Source: a virus. From it: a stretch of 29,061 nucleotides of DNA. A program made the translations under genes and the position numbers. The notes under the pieces are model-generated. The model did no database searches, was not told where the DNA came from, and saw only the letters and a program-made list of their open reading frames with translations. Numbering within the stretch: the first letter of the stretch is position 1; every line of letters starts with the position of its first letter. Of the stretch, positions 1 through 10,864 are shown piece by piece. The DNA lies in the IMG/VR virus record IMGVR_UViG_3300032011_000082, positions 1 to 29,061 of that record. One strand, given 5' to 3'.

Positions 1-3000
1 TACAACGCTACTTGCTCCTGTCGCTACTGTGGGGTCTTCAAGTTTATTTGCGCCACTTCGGTAATTAGCACCTAAGATGAATGTGTTATCGCTTCTATTT
101 GAATAATAACCATAGAAGGCGTTCGTGCCATTAGATAGACGAATCCATCCGTTAACAGGTAATGTTGCGGGCATATTGGATGTAAGAGTTACTAAACCAT
201 TCGTATCATCATAAGAGTCGAGTGGGTCGCTACCCGGTAAAACCCCTCTATTTAACTCGACCCAAGCGTATCGGTCTTGTCTTTGAGCATCTTGGAATGA
301 TGGTAAAAAAGACCCACCGATGGCTTTGAGATTAGCGGGTCCCGGCCATGTATTGATAGCCGCCGCTACAATAGCACCTAACTCTTCGCTGTTTTGACAG
401 CGAGTAGCGTCTATTACAAATGTATCAAGTGGCGGCGTAGTATCTGCGTTGGTATCATACCCTGTTGCTACTGCCGCACCTACACGGAACATTGTTGCAT
501 TAAGCCCTGTTGTTAATGTAGTGGAGTGCCATGTCGCTGTTTGAGATGCGGCTACCGTTGCGCTTGTTGTAGGGTGTGGAGGATTCTTGCGTATTGTGTT
601 ATCAAACCAAGAACCGCCCGGTGAATATCCTCCGTCAAGTTGGAAAATCATGAAGTTTAATTTTTCGGGAGCGTAAGTCAAGGGTGAAGGGTAGCGGCGT
701 ATTGCTTTGTAGTGAGAAAACGGATGGGCTGTTTTAGGTCCTGCTGAATTGACAGAAGTTGGACTCCCAAAATGATTACTTATGTTGCGAGAATGCGCGG
801 CAGATGTTTGATTGTAATTGCTGTTGGCGAATCCAAGTGGAGTTTCCCAATGCCTAAACGCTTTACCGGGGTATATGTTATTTGCACCATAAGCGTCAGT
901 AGGTGGTAATAGTTGATTAGCCGCGCTATCAAGAGTCCCATTGTGTAATTCATTAGGTAATAAATGACCTGTATCTGTATGAGCCGTGAAAGTTACACTT
1001 GTGGAACCATTTAGAACTGCATAGTGTTTAGCCGCAACAGTCCATTTACCCGAAGGTTCAATTGATGTATTCATTGCTTGGGATTCACCTTTCCAATGTT
1101 TAGGTGCGGCTTGCCCCGGACCAAATATAACATACGCTACGCTGTTATCGCTATCCGCGTATCGCGCGTATGGATGTGCAAATCGAAGTATAATTGGTGA
1201 AGGTTTTACAACTTTAACATTTGTATAAGTTGCACCTACACCTGTATGATTGTTAGCATTACCATCCATATCAGTCGCAAGAATAGCATCTTGATTAGCA
1301 AATGGAGGAACTGTCGTTCCATGCATTTGGTCGCATAATGGAGTTCCGGGGAACATAGCAAACATAGCGGCGGAATCAAGAAGCGCATATGACCCCATCT
1401 TCTCTCCTATGTCTTGCATACCCGCGCATCCCGTTGGGCCGCTTGCATATGGATGCTCGTTATGGGAAGTGTAATCAACACGCGCTCCGTCATTCACATC
1501 CATCGTTACACCGCTAAATCCTCCACCGAAATATAATGGCACACTATGGTCCACGCTATCTTGAGCGCCACGGAAATATGTTATAGGCTCACCAAGCGTA
1601 TTACCCGATAATCTCAAACCGCTAAATTGAGCATGGTCGTCAGTTATGAACTCTTGACTATATATTGTCATATCAGTTGATTTAATACCTTTCGGGTGTT
1701 TCCCCTGTAAGGGTTCAGTCCAATTCTCGGAACCATCTTCTGTCTTCATCAAAAAGCAATCGGGAACAGGATAAACCAATATAGATTCATCAACATAATA
1801 TAGTCTCTTTGGTTCAACCCAAGAAAGGTCGTCCGAGCCACCAAAGGTGTCTGTTGCGGCAGTAGTTGTTGTATAATTATCACTTGTTACCGCACCATAT
1901 CGTTTAGTCCAAGCATATTCACGCCCTAATGGACCTGCACGATAAGTTTGACCGACCCATCCATTTTTACATCTTATTCTTTGTCGTGGTATAACTGTTT
2001 CATCATCTATGAATGTTCTTGCATACCCTGTTATTTCTTGTATTACAATGCGCGCATTGTTAGTTCTTGATACCGTTAAGTTTGCATTGTTTCCGCCACC
2101 CGATACTATGAGTGTTTCACCATTAGCATAATAATTTGCACCCCAATGCATAATTTCAGCAACGCTTGTTATTCCACCGTCGCCATCAGTATTAACTTGA
2201 ACTTGAGCGAGCGAACCACTACCACCCGCCAATGAGTATGTTACGCTTGAATCATACCCTGTTCCTGTTGAAACTTCATTGATTCTTACTTCACCATTAG
2301 TGCCTCCGCTAATAGTTAGAGTCTGTCCTGCGCTATACCCATTACCTGCTGATACGGGCGTTTCATCTAATGATTCAATTACTCCATCTCTAATGATAAC
2401 GGCTGTTATTTTGAAATTGCTACCACTACCACCTGTGAATGATATAACATCGCTTGAAGCATGACCCGAACCTGTATTTGTTATACGATAAGCCGTAATA
2501 TCTCCGCTACCACCTCCACCAACTGACCCTACAATTAATGCCGCCTCTATACCGCTACCTGTTGTTGCGGATTGGGTAAGCGTTTCACCTACCACATACC
2601 CTGTTCCCGCGTTATTTATTGTATTCGACCCTAATGCACCATTTTTGATAGCAGTTATTTTAACAACAGCACCGCTACCGCTACCTCCTGTCGTAGCATG
2701 ATTTCCAACTGTGTAACCGTAACCTTGAGTCAACTCAAGCAAACCTGCTGGTTTTGAACCAATTAAATTAACTGAACCAAACACTGATAGTTCGTAATTA
2801 TAAACCCATGCATTATTTCCTACTGCGTATGAATGTCCTATATTTCTTACTTCATCTATACCTACAAATGGATTGTTACCCGGACCGCCAAAAGTTGTTG
2901 TTCCGCTACTACCTCGTTTAGCCATAGTTACTCCTGCGGCTGTCCCACTACCGCTTATGTTTTCAAGCCCATATTCAACTTCGGTGATATATCCTGTTCC

Positions 3001-6000
3001 TGCGCTCCATGCCGCGTAAAGCGATGTTGCGACTAATCCACCGGATAAAGGAGGCGCTATCCCGAACGGTAAATTATCTAAAGCCGGTGTGATATGGTCG
3101 CCTACAAATCGCGTATATTTTTCACCGCGCAAATGCTTTCTCCATTCGGTTATATCAACGGGATTATTATTGCTATCAATCAAAACAGGTGTAGCGGTAT
3201 TAGCATTATGTCCGTAGTATTTAGTGTTGATTTGTAATACTGTTTTAGGTAAATATCCTGCATCAAACATCATACCTGCATTTCTTTCTGTTTGTGTTAA
3301 ACCTCCCATATGCGCGTTTGTTGCAGACCCAACGATGCTTGCGACCGGCGCAGTTTGTGAACTTGATGCTTGAATGCCATAATCGGAGACTAAATCAACG
3401 CTGAATAAATGGTTGAGTGGAGTAACCTTTTTCTTTGAATTAAACGCTTTAATTTTAATAGCAGTTTCGGCGTTATCACCAAGCCATTCACTATATTTTC
3501 GACCATCCGGTGCATACATATCACTACAATCAAAATCTTCTCCGTCTTCGTTGTTAGGGTCAATTGTGAATGCATGAGCGACAGCCGCCGCTAATAGTTC
3601 ATCAGTAACAATTGTTGTTTGATTGAGATGAGGACTGATAATAACAGGCGCAGTTCCGTTTGATGAACTTGTAGGACCTCTCATGGCATTCGTGTTGAAA
3701 TGATTTACTTTCATATCATCAACACCAACACCTGTTAAACCAAAGAAACCATGTTCGCCATTATACGCATTATGGGTTCTGCCCGAATAATGTAATACTC
3801 GACCTACCTGTGCCGCCGACCCCGTATAATTTGTTGGACCCTGCGGAATAGCCAACCACAACAACCCGCTATCGGGGAAGCCTAACCATCCGAGAACATC
3901 AGCATCCGCACCTTCGGGTAAGTTATGCCAAATACCTGTATTTTGATTTCCGACACCCGATGCTGATTTGAAATAAATAGATTTAGGATGAGCGAATCCT
4001 GTTATTGATAATGATAATCCGGTAACTGTAACTTGCGCGTTTGTTCCTGTTAAACCAAGAATATCACCTACTGCATACCCGCTACCTACGGCGGTTACTG
4101 CTGATATACCGCTAACAGCCCCTCCGCCCCCAACAGTAACAGTGATTGATGCACCACTACCTTGATTTGCGCCGGAGATATTAAACAAGGTGAATGTTCC
4201 TGCCGTAACACCACTACCTGTTGTTGATACTGATAATTGACTTGTTGCGGCAATAGTGCTTGTGTTTTCAATGGTGTTATCACCAATACTCACGGCATAC
4301 CCGCTATTATGAGTTCTAATCCCACGCCACTTATTACCTCTCCATGAGTTCGCGCTATCTGCTGTTGAAGAAACTTGGCTTTCGACCGGAGTTCCCGAAC
4401 CTGCAACTCCCCACATGTTACTACCGATAGTGAATCCACCTTGCGCTACATCACGGTCGTCAATATAAATTACAATTTCTTCATCTATGGTTGATGGTAA
4501 TTTTGTATTTTTATGAGTGAATGATTCTCCGCAAGTCCTATACACCATACGAATGATGTGATTTTTTCCACGATGGTCTGTTATTTTGAATCCATACAAA
4601 GGCTCTTTTCCTATCGCATCATCTCGGCTTTCATCCGTAGGAACATAAGAATCATAAACGCTATATTTCGCATCCCCTGTTCCAACATGTTTTCCGTATA
4701 TTGTTTGAAATCTTGAAGTTGAATCACCATCTGCACCAAAGCCCCATTCTCCCGCATCGGGTGCGAATCCCGGCACACCCGAAGCAACAAGTCCGCCAAA
4801 ATTGATTCTGCCAACTGCGCGTGTTCCTGTCTGCAACCCTTCACGAACTGTCATTTTTGAATTGCCGTCTTCAAATGATTCCATATTAATGGTGTTAGAG
4901 TTTCGACCCGTTGTGCTTTCTGTGTTAGGTGTGCTACCTGTGTAATCATGAGTTGGTGCGACAGTGTTTGTATTGTATTGAACATCATAACCAAGATTTT
5001 GAGAATTGGTTACATCTCCTAATTCTTCATCAAGAGATGCATATTCGCGCAAAGTGGTTATTGGCGCAAAGGGTTTTCCGTTTTTATCAATAGGCATTGG
5101 TGCAGGATGCATATTCTCTCCTGCTATATCGGGTGCGGCGCAGTAGTAATTACGGAAACGACCACCATGACCTACTAAGTATTGAGGTCTGTATTCCGAT
5201 TGACCCTTGCTGTTATCCAACCATACGCAAAAGTTGCGTCCACTTGCACCCGGAACTGTGCTGTGAATCACAATACTATACCCTTCATTACCGTCAATAT
5301 CTTCAACCACTCGACCTATATGAGCGCGCATATAACCCATATGTGAACCGCGATTGTAAGAAGTGAATGCGCTATCATCCCAAAATGGTGAAGGGTCGTG
5401 AGTTCCACCTGTGGTGGCAAAGTCAGCATGATGGTGCGCAGAAGTTGGGTCGCTTGGTTCGTATGTGCTTTCCCCACTTGCTGATACTGCGCGACGATTA
5501 ATATCGAATCTTTCACCTTCGGCGGAGTATTGGTCGGATGGTCGTCTTTGACTACTTCTCCCGTTGATTGCTCCTGCTTGATTGATAAGACGCACTATTT
5601 CTTTAGCGGCGGCTTCTATATCTGTTACACCATCTTTGATACCAACTTCACCAAAATCAATAGTTAGTCGTCTTGCAAAGTCCATCGCATACCAATGAGG
5701 TAAATGTTGTAGCGCAGGTTCATAGTGTAAAGTAAGGTCTAAATTGCTACCACGCTTACCTTTCATGCATAAAAAGGCAGGTATTACGCGTGTTCCATCC
5801 GGTGTATCAAAGAATGTTGAATGGAAATCATAAGCGTCAGCCGCGCTACTTCTTATTTTTGCTGATTCGGTCTTTAACATATTTTCAGCATGTCTTGTAT
5901 TTGCCGCGCTAACAGAAATTGAACTTGGCTCAACTCGGTCATGTTCGGCTGATGTAATATCCGATGTTTTCACTACATGCTGTGTTTGGCGAGCAGGTCT

Positions 6001-9000
6001 TGAGAAATTACCTAAAGTGGATGTTTTATAACCATCATCCATAAGATACCATGATGCGTGAGCATAAGCACCTTCTATGAATACGGAATTGCCATGTTCG
6101 GCATGTATTGGATAACTAACGCTGTTGATTGTTTCTGTGTAAGTAGCAGAATTAGAAGTGAGTCTATTTTTATCTTGAGTAGCGAACCCTGCCGCTACAT
6201 CTAACCCGTTTATGATAGGTGTTTTTGCGCTTGTTTGGACTTGCATATGTAAATCATGGAATGCGATAAACTCACGGTCATGCGCTACATCATAGAGTAA
6301 TACCCGCGCATGTTGTTCTGTGCTAAGATAAGGGTCGAGATACGCCACAATTGGAGGATTGTTGGTATGTCCGAGTTCAGTCCAATTAAGAGAAATTGTT
6401 TTATTGACATGTTGAACAAAGTTGCGCGCAGTTTCAATACATGTATTACCAATTAAGAAGTTCTCAAGAGGTAATGTATCTCGCGCTTCGATACCTAAAT
6501 TACCCTTACCTCCATTGAACTCATTCCATACTTCATATTCATTGAGAACGCCGCGTGATTTCGCAAATAATCCTTCAATAGCATGCGGGTTAGTATAATG
6601 CATATTCATCCAAACAGTATCACCATATCGCAATCCTCCCGGCGCGTATGGATGATTCCATGTTTTATTGACTGTGCCATCTGCAAGTTTGTAAGGAGCG
6701 ACTGTGAGTGATTCTATGGATTTAACGACCCACACATCGCCCGGACTTGTTGAACCGCTTGATGTTAGAATACTAATTTGATTAACATTGGCTGATGAGT
6801 CATAAGTAATGGTCCCTGTTACACCTGTAAGTTCATTTACAGCCTTGTAATGATAATTGGTGGGTAATTCACCTTTAGGTAAATCACCTTTGAAAGTTAC
6901 ATTATAAGGATTAGCACCACTAACATTTGATAAAACAGTCAATTTAGAACATCCGCTTTCAATTCGCGCAATGTGAGGATTAGAAAGTGGTCCTGCCTTG
7001 AACTCAACAGCACTCACATATTGACGCAACCCATAGTCGATATTACCTCCTTGAGTTTGCACATTTGCGCGGTCATAATAAAACGGACGACGATACTCTT
7101 GAGCCGAAGTTATAGTGTCGTGTGTTGTATCGGTATCGAGGGGTTTGAAAATCTTGTATGGTTGTTGACCGATTGTTAAAACTGAACCCTTTCGTATTGA
7201 GACGAAGAAGTTCGCACTGAAATTACCTTCTGTTAATAATAATCTAATTCTTTTATTAGTTCTATCTTCATACGGCGCTACATTACGCATAGCATAGTAG
7301 CACCATTCTCCATTATCGAGAATTATTTTTCTCATCCAATTTTCATAATTGCTACCACCATTCCGAACATTTCCACCTGCGCCTTCATCACTATCCGGTA
7401 TTCTTTCTATCCCTTCTGTAATGTTGAGTATCACGCTATATTTGCTCGCATCAACAGCACCCATCGAACCTGCAATAGCGCGAGTTGGTTCGTTATTATA
7501 CCATCTCTTGTAGTAAGACCCGAATACTGTTTTATCAATAGCAGGTGAACTTCTTGAACGACGACCGACAGGGCTTGGACTCCAAGTGTGTGCTGTCATT
7601 GTAGCATCAAGATGTATTTTCATACTATTGTCGGGTCCGGGGAATATATCTTCTTCTCTATTTTCAAAAAATTGATTAGGGAATAATGCTATTTCTGTGA
7701 GTGCGCGTGTTGAAGCATATTGTGTTCCTAACTGATAGTCGTGAGAAATTGTTCCTAACGATTGAAATAATCTATCATTGACTGTTGTTCCATCTTCACA
7801 TACACTTTGGCTGTCGAATAACGGGTCAAGAATCAATTGAGTCCCGACTCTTAATACATTCTCTGTAACGAAGTTTGCAAATGAATCATGCTCATTACCA
7901 TTAGCATGAACAAAACTACCCGATGATAACAAACCCGTAGCGGTATTAAATGTGAATGCTGTTCCTGTTCTTGAAATATATTCAGCATTAGCACCATTCA
8001 GCATATACACCCTACCCGTTGGAGGGAAACAAAATGTTCCCCAAGATGCAAGATTTGCTGAATTGTTGTTTAGAGGTTGAACTGTAACTGTTCCGGCTGT
8101 CGTATCGACAGCAATTACTTCAACTGTGCAATCCCTACGCGTGTTCCAACCTACGCGTGAAAGAGGTGAAGGGTCCCACGATGGCTTTGTATTAATAGCA
8201 CCTTGTCCTGCACCACCAAGAGTAACTGATACAACAGGCGCTCCCGGTTGTATCTCTTTAACGATGTGGGAATCGGGAGAGCCGTCGCCTGTGAATGTTA
8301 CTGATTGGTCGGAAATATCATCCATTAAACCGCGCGCTCGTAAAATGAGTTCTCTTGAGCCTTTATTATCTGCAACTTGAAATGAATTGATTCTGCCTTG
8401 ACCTTGAATATATTCAATCGTAGCAAAAGTATGGTCTGCTGAATTATCTTTAGTGCCTACAACTCTCGATAGTTGCATAGTTCTGTTTTTGCGCGAAGGT
8501 TGAACTATGACATGGTGATAACTGCCTTCGATGTAATTGTCAATAATATCAAACATTTCAAATGCCGCGCCTTGTTGAGAAGCGTATTGTTCTGTAACTT
8601 GATGAGAAATAGTTGTGCCTCCTGTTGGTGGGGCGTTTTCGGGTTTTGAAATAGGACTAAGAATCAATTTATTATACACAGAAGAGTGTTTTATTTCTTC
8701 ATTTGAACCATCAATAGCGAGAGGAATGGTATTTGGTAAATCTGTTGCAAGAGTAGGAGTGTAGTTTGAAGGTATTCGAGATTCATTCAAACTGTATTCT
8801 TTTTGAGAACCTCCTGTATTATCACCAACTAATCTATGAGCAATCATAATAGTTGAAGATTCGCCAACTGCTTCGGATGTTAATGTTACAATTCCTCCTG
8901 CCGCGTGTATAAGAGGGTTAGAAGCATTAGCGATATGATGAGCAACGGTGTTACCATTTAGAATTGTATTCGCGCTTGGGACTGTCTTCTCCACTAACAA

Positions 9001-10863
9001 ACAAGGATTACTTACGCCCATTTTGTTTCCAATCAAATCTATGGCTTTGTAGTGTATTTCAACATACGGACAAGATGTGATTGTTGATACTTGCATAATT
9101 GCAACGCGCGAAACATCTTCGGGTATCATATGAAGTGTATGAGCAGGGTCGCCCGCTTCAACATCGTTAAATCCATGACCCTTCAATAAAAATGGTCTAA
9201 TGTCGTCAACACCTATTCCGATAACTCCGTCTTGGGTGCTATCAATTGAAGTCATACCATTACGCACAACATCTGTTACCGTAGCGCTTGTTGTTACTGA
9301 ATGTATAGCACCATAAAGGGCTGTGTTAGTCAATGATATTTTTGAATTGATAGGTAATTGGTCTTTAATTCCTAAATTAGCGGCAGGGAAATGAACTCTA
9401 ATGTTATCAGCAAGACCGTCAATGGTGCGTATAATAGTGTGTTCCGATGAAGGTGGTAACATTCTTAGATAATGATGTCCTTCGCTATAATTGTAAAAAT
9501 GACGACCGTTATGACCTCTTTTTAATTTATCATCAATAGTCCAATTAGCCGAAGAAACCGTAAATGGATTTCCACTTTCATTTACAGAACACTGTCGAGA
9601 ATAGATGAAACCATGAAAATCATTCCCGCTTTCATCAATCACCATTGCACCTGTTCTATCAATTGCTTGACTCGCCATACCTGCCATTTGATGCGGTTTT
9701 CCTGTTTGGCTATCAATTAATAAATCGGAACGAATAAGAACCATTGTGCTATCATGTGCTAAATGTTTTGTTGAATCGTAAGCAGTTCTTGCATGTAGCA
9801 CACCTCGCGCACCATATGTTGCATCAGTATCAAAATCAAGATGAATACTGTTAACGATAATAGTTCCTGCGGCGTTAAGGCTAACTAAACGCACCCTTTC
9901 GGGCGGTTTGCTATTTGGTAAGCGACTCATAACATCTGTCCCTGTTGGATTAATCAAAAGATTCCAAGCGCAATGAGCGATGCTAACTACTTGCTTACCG
10001 CCCGGATGTCCGGTGTTTATAGCGCGATAATTACCAAGAGATTCGGGAGTGTAAGTTCCTGTAAATATATCATCCTTTCCGCTTATCAATCGGTAAAGAG
10101 TTTGCACTTGTGTAGCGTCAAGAGTAATAGTAGTTGAGTTCGCGCTAAGAGCGCTTTTGATATGAAATATCTCCGAATCAACTTCAATAGGTTCTTCAAA
10201 TCTCCATATACCTATCGTTCCCGATTCTTTAGTAACAGGTAAAGGTCGTAAATCGGCTGTCGGAACACCCTTTTTCCAATGAATGCTTTCGATATAACCT
10301 CTATATTCACCACCTTTACCACCGATGTAAAAGTCTTGAGTATTGATGCCGATAGAGTATTTTTTATTCAATTTTTCATATGCTATAAGTTCACCATTGA
10401 TGTATAACTTTAATTGATTTTCACTAAATGCTCCGATAATATGGTATATTTCACGCTGTTCTGTATTCAAACCTACATTATTAGATATGAAAGAATCTGC
10501 ATTTGTGGGATAATTGTGTGCGCTTTTGACTGAAAATGATACTCCTTCTTGAGTATGAATTGTAAAAATAGCGGGCGCGGGCGCTCCAACACTACCCATT
10601 CTTAATTCAAACACTTCATCCTTACTTGCTATAATACCACCACAATCGGGAGAAATCCATGCTTCTAAAGAGAACTTACCAAGTGATTGCATTGAAGTTT
10701 TCATTTGTCTATGATTGCTCCCATCTTGAAGGACATGAGAAGATGTGCGCGCACCATCTGTTAGTTTGTGTCCTGTATGGATAAATCCACCTTGAGGGCA
10801 TACAACGCTATCATTAACTCCGTTGAAAAACAACGCGCTACTTGATGCACCAAATACTGCCAT
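1..10863 (-). CDS. Giant tail tip / fibre protein with N-terminal LamG-like domain (3' end outside window)
   Basis: The frame runs from ATG at 10863 to base 1 (3621 codons) with no in-frame stop that I could find, and continues past the left edge. It starts one base after the distal tail-like gene. Residues about 55-225 look like a LamG/concanavalin-type jelly roll: LGKFSLEAWI, then LKLYINGELI, then FYIGGKGGEYRGYIESIHW, then GIWRFEE. This fold commonly binds carbohydrates or proteins. Glycine-rich GxGY repeats occupy about residues 2191-2282 and 2706-2940. The remainder is rich in Ser, Thr, Gly, Asn and aromatic residues, with no signal peptide or membrane segment seen. Its position after tape measure and distal tail genes is that of the tail hub, tip or fibre. 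That it is a virion surface and host-recognition protein is inference; I recognise no enzymatic domain. Confidence 0.85.
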   Translation of the reverse strand, partial: MAVFGASSSALFFNGVNDSVVCPQGGFIHTGHKLTDGARTSSHVLQDGSNHRQMKTSMQSLGKFSLEAWISPDCGGIIASKDEVFELRMGSVGAPAPAIFTIHTQEGVSFSVKSAHNYPTNADSFISNNVGLNTEQREIYHIIGAFSENQLKLYINGELIAYEKLNKKYSIGINTQDFYIGGKGGEYRGYIESIHWKKGVPTADLRPLPVTKESGTIGIWRFEEPIEVDSEIFHIKSALSANSTTITLDATQVQTLYRLISGKDDIFTGTYTPESLGNYRAINTGHPGGKQVVSIAHCAWNLLINPTGTDVMSRLPNSKPPERVRLVSLNAAGTIIVNSIHLDFDTDATYGARGVLHARTAYDSTKHLAHDSTMVLIRSDLLIDSQTGKPHQMAGMASQAIDRTGAMVIDESGNDFHGFIYSRQCSVNESGNPFTVSSANWTIDDKLKRGHNGRHFYNYSEGHHYLRMLPPSSEHTIIRTIDGLADNIRVHFPAANLGIKDQLPINSKISLTNTALYGAIHSVTTSATVTDVVRNGMTSIDSTQDGVIGIGVDDIRPFLLKGHGFNDVEAGDPAHTLHMIPEDVSRVAIMQVSTITSCPYVEIHYKAIDLIGNKMGVSNPCLLVEKTVPSANTILNGNTVAHHIANASNPLIHAAGGIVTLTSEAVGESSTIMIAHRLVGDNTGGSQKEYSLNESRIPSNYTPTLATDLPNTIPLAIDGSNEEIKHSSVYNKLILSPISKPENAPPTGGTTISHQVTEQYASQQGAAFEMFDIIDNYIEGSYHHVIVQPSRKNRTMQLSRVVGTKDNSADHTFATIEYIQGQGRINSFQVADNKGSRELILRARGLMDDISDQSVTFTGDGSPDSHIVKEIQPGAPVVSVTLGGAGQGAINTKPSWDPSPLSRVGWNTRRDCTVEVIAVDTTAGTVTVQPLNNNSANLASWGTFCFPPTGRVYMLNGANAEYISRTGTAFTFNTATGLLSSGSFVHANGNEHDSFANFVTENVLRVGTQLILDPLFDSQSVCEDGTTVNDRLFQSLGTISHDYQLGTQYASTRALTEIALFPNQFFENREEDIFPGPDNSMKIHLDATMTAHTWSPSPVGRRSRSSPAIDKTVFGSYYKRWYNNEPTRAIAGSMGAVDASKYSVILNITEGIERIPDSDEGAGGNVRNGGSNYENWMRKIILDNGEWCYYAMRNVAPYEDRTNKRIRLLLTEGNFSANFFVSIRKGSVLTIGQQPYKIFKPLDTDTTHDTITSAQEYRRPFYYDRANVQTQGGNIDYGLRQYVSAVEFKAGPLSNPHIARIESGCSKLTVLSNVSGANPYNVTFKGDLPKGELPTNYHYKAVNELTGVTGTITYDSSANVNQISILTSSGSTSPGDVWVVKSIESLTVAPYKLADGTVNKTWNHPYAPGGLRYGDTVWMNMHYTNPHAIEGLFAKSRGVLNEYEVWNEFNGGKGNLGIEARDTLPLENFLIGNTCIETARNFVQHVNKTISLNWTELGHTNNPPIVAYLDPYLSTEQHARVLLYDVAHDREFIAFHDLHMQVQTSAKTPIINGLDVAAGFATQDKNRLTSNSATYTETINSVSYPIHAEHGNSVFIEGAYAHASWYLMDDGYKTSTLGNFSRPARQTQHVVKTSDITSAEHDRVEPSSISVSAANTRHAENMLKTESAKIRSSAADAYDFHSTFFDTPDGTRVIPAFLCMKGKRGSNLDLTLHYEPALQHLPHWYAMDFARRLTIDFGEVGIKDGVTDIEAAAKEIVRLINQAGAINGRSSQRRPSDQYSAEGERFDINRRAVSASGESTYEPSDPTSAHHHADFATTGGTHDPSPFWDDSAFTSYNRGSHMGYMRAHIGRVVEDIDGNEGYSIVIHSTVPGASGRNFCVWLDNSKGQSEYRPQYLVGHGGRFRNYYCAAPDIAGENMHPAPMPIDKNGKPFAPITTLREYASLDEELGDVTNSQNLGYDVQYNTNTVAPTHDYTGSTPNTESTTGRNSNTINMESFEDGNSKMTVREGLQTGTRAVGRINFGGLVASGVPGFAPDAGEWGFGADGDSTSRFQTIYGKHVGTGDAKYSVYDSYVPTDESRDDAIGKEPLYGFKITDHRGKNHIIRMVYRTCGESFTHKNTKLPSTIDEEIVIYIDDRDVAQGGFTIGSNMWGVAGSGTPVESQVSSTADSANSWRGNKWRGIRTHNSGYAVSIGDNTIENTSTIAATSQLSVSTTGSGVTAGTFTLFNISGANQGSGASITVTVGGGGAVSGISAVTAVGSGYAVGDILGLTGTNAQVTVTGLSLSITGFAHPKSIYFKSASGVGNQNTGIWHNLPEGADADVLGWLGFPDSGLLWLAIPQGPTNYTGSAAQVGRVLHYSGRTHNAYNGEHGFFGLTGVGVDDMKVNHFNTNAMRGPTSSSNGTAPVIISPHLNQTTIVTDELLAAAVAHAFTIDPNNEDGEDFDCSDMYAPDGRKYSEWLGDNAETAIKIKAFNSKKKVTPLNHLFSVDLVSDYGIQASSSQTAPVASIVGSATNAHMGGLTQTERNAGMMFDAGYLPKTVLQINTKYYGHNANTATPVLIDSNNNPVDITEWRKHLRGEKYTRFVGDHITPALDNLPFGIAPPLSGGLVATSLYAAWSAGTGYITEVEYGLENISGSGTAAGVTMAKRGSSGTTTFGGPGNNPFVGIDEVRNIGHSYAVGNNAWVYNYELSVFGSVNLIGSKPAGLLELTQGYGYTVGNHATTGGSGSGAVVKITAIKNGALGSNTINNAGTGYVVGETLTQSATTGSGIEAALIVGSVGGGGSGDITAYRITNTGSGHASSDVISFTGGSGSNFKITAVIIRDGVIESLDETPVSAGNGYSAGQTLTISGGTNGEVRINEVSTGTGYDSSVTYSLAGGSGSLAQVQVNTDGDGGITSVAEIMHWGANYYANGETLIVSGGGNNANLTVSRTNNARIVIQEITGYARTFIDDETVIPRQRIRCKNGWVGQTYRAGPLGREYAWTKRYGAVTSDNYTTTTAATDTFGGSDDLSWVEPKRLYYVDESILVYPVPDCFLMKTEDGSENWTEPLQGKHPKGIKSTDMTIYSQEFITDDHAQFSGLRLSGNTLGEPITYFRGAQDSVDHSVPLYFGGGFSGVTMDVNDGARVDYTSHNEHPYASGPTGCAGMQDIGEKMGSYALLDSAAMFAMFPGTPLCDQMHGTTVPPFANQDAILATDMDGNANNHTGVGATYTNVKVVKPSPIILRFAHPYARYADSDNSVAYVIFGPGQAAPKHWKGESQAMNTSIEPSGKWTVAAKHYAVLNGSTSVTFTAHTDTGHLLPNELHNGTLDSAANQLLPPTDAYGANNIYPGKAFRHWETPLGFANSNYNQTSAAHSRNISNHFGSPTSVNSAGPKTAHPFSHYKAIRRYPSPLTYAPEKLNFMIFQLDGGYSPGGSWFDNTIRKNPPHPTTSATVAASQTATWHSTTLTTGLNATMFRVGAAVATGYDTNADTTPPLDTFVIDATRCQNSEELGAIVAAAINTWPGPANLKAIGGSFLPSFQDAQRQDRYAWVELNRGVLPGSDPLDSYDDTNGLVTLTSNMPATLPVNGWIRLSNGTNAFYGYYSNRSDNTFILGANYRSGANKLEDPTVATGASSVV
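2045..2745 (-). repeat. Glycine-rich GxGY repeat block in the giant tail protein
   Basis: Around residues 2706-2940 of the giant protein, units of roughly 40-50 residues recur, each with a GxGY-type turn (GYGYTVG, GTGYVVG, GNGYSAG, GTGYDSS), a short strand, a TGGSGSG-like loop and then a V-x-I-x-[ND]-G segment. This looks like a repetitive beta structure such as a fibre shaft or a string of small beta domains. The DNA has diverged, so these are protein-level repeats. Confidence 0.75.
4020..4290 (-). repeat. Second GxGY repeat block in the giant tail protein
   Basis: About residues 2191-2282 contain one to two units of the same type (GSGVTAGTF, then a serine/glycine loop, then GSGYAVGDILGLTG). 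The block lies about 420 residues N-terminal to the main repeat array of the same protein. Confidence 0.65.
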
Positions 10864-10864
10864 A

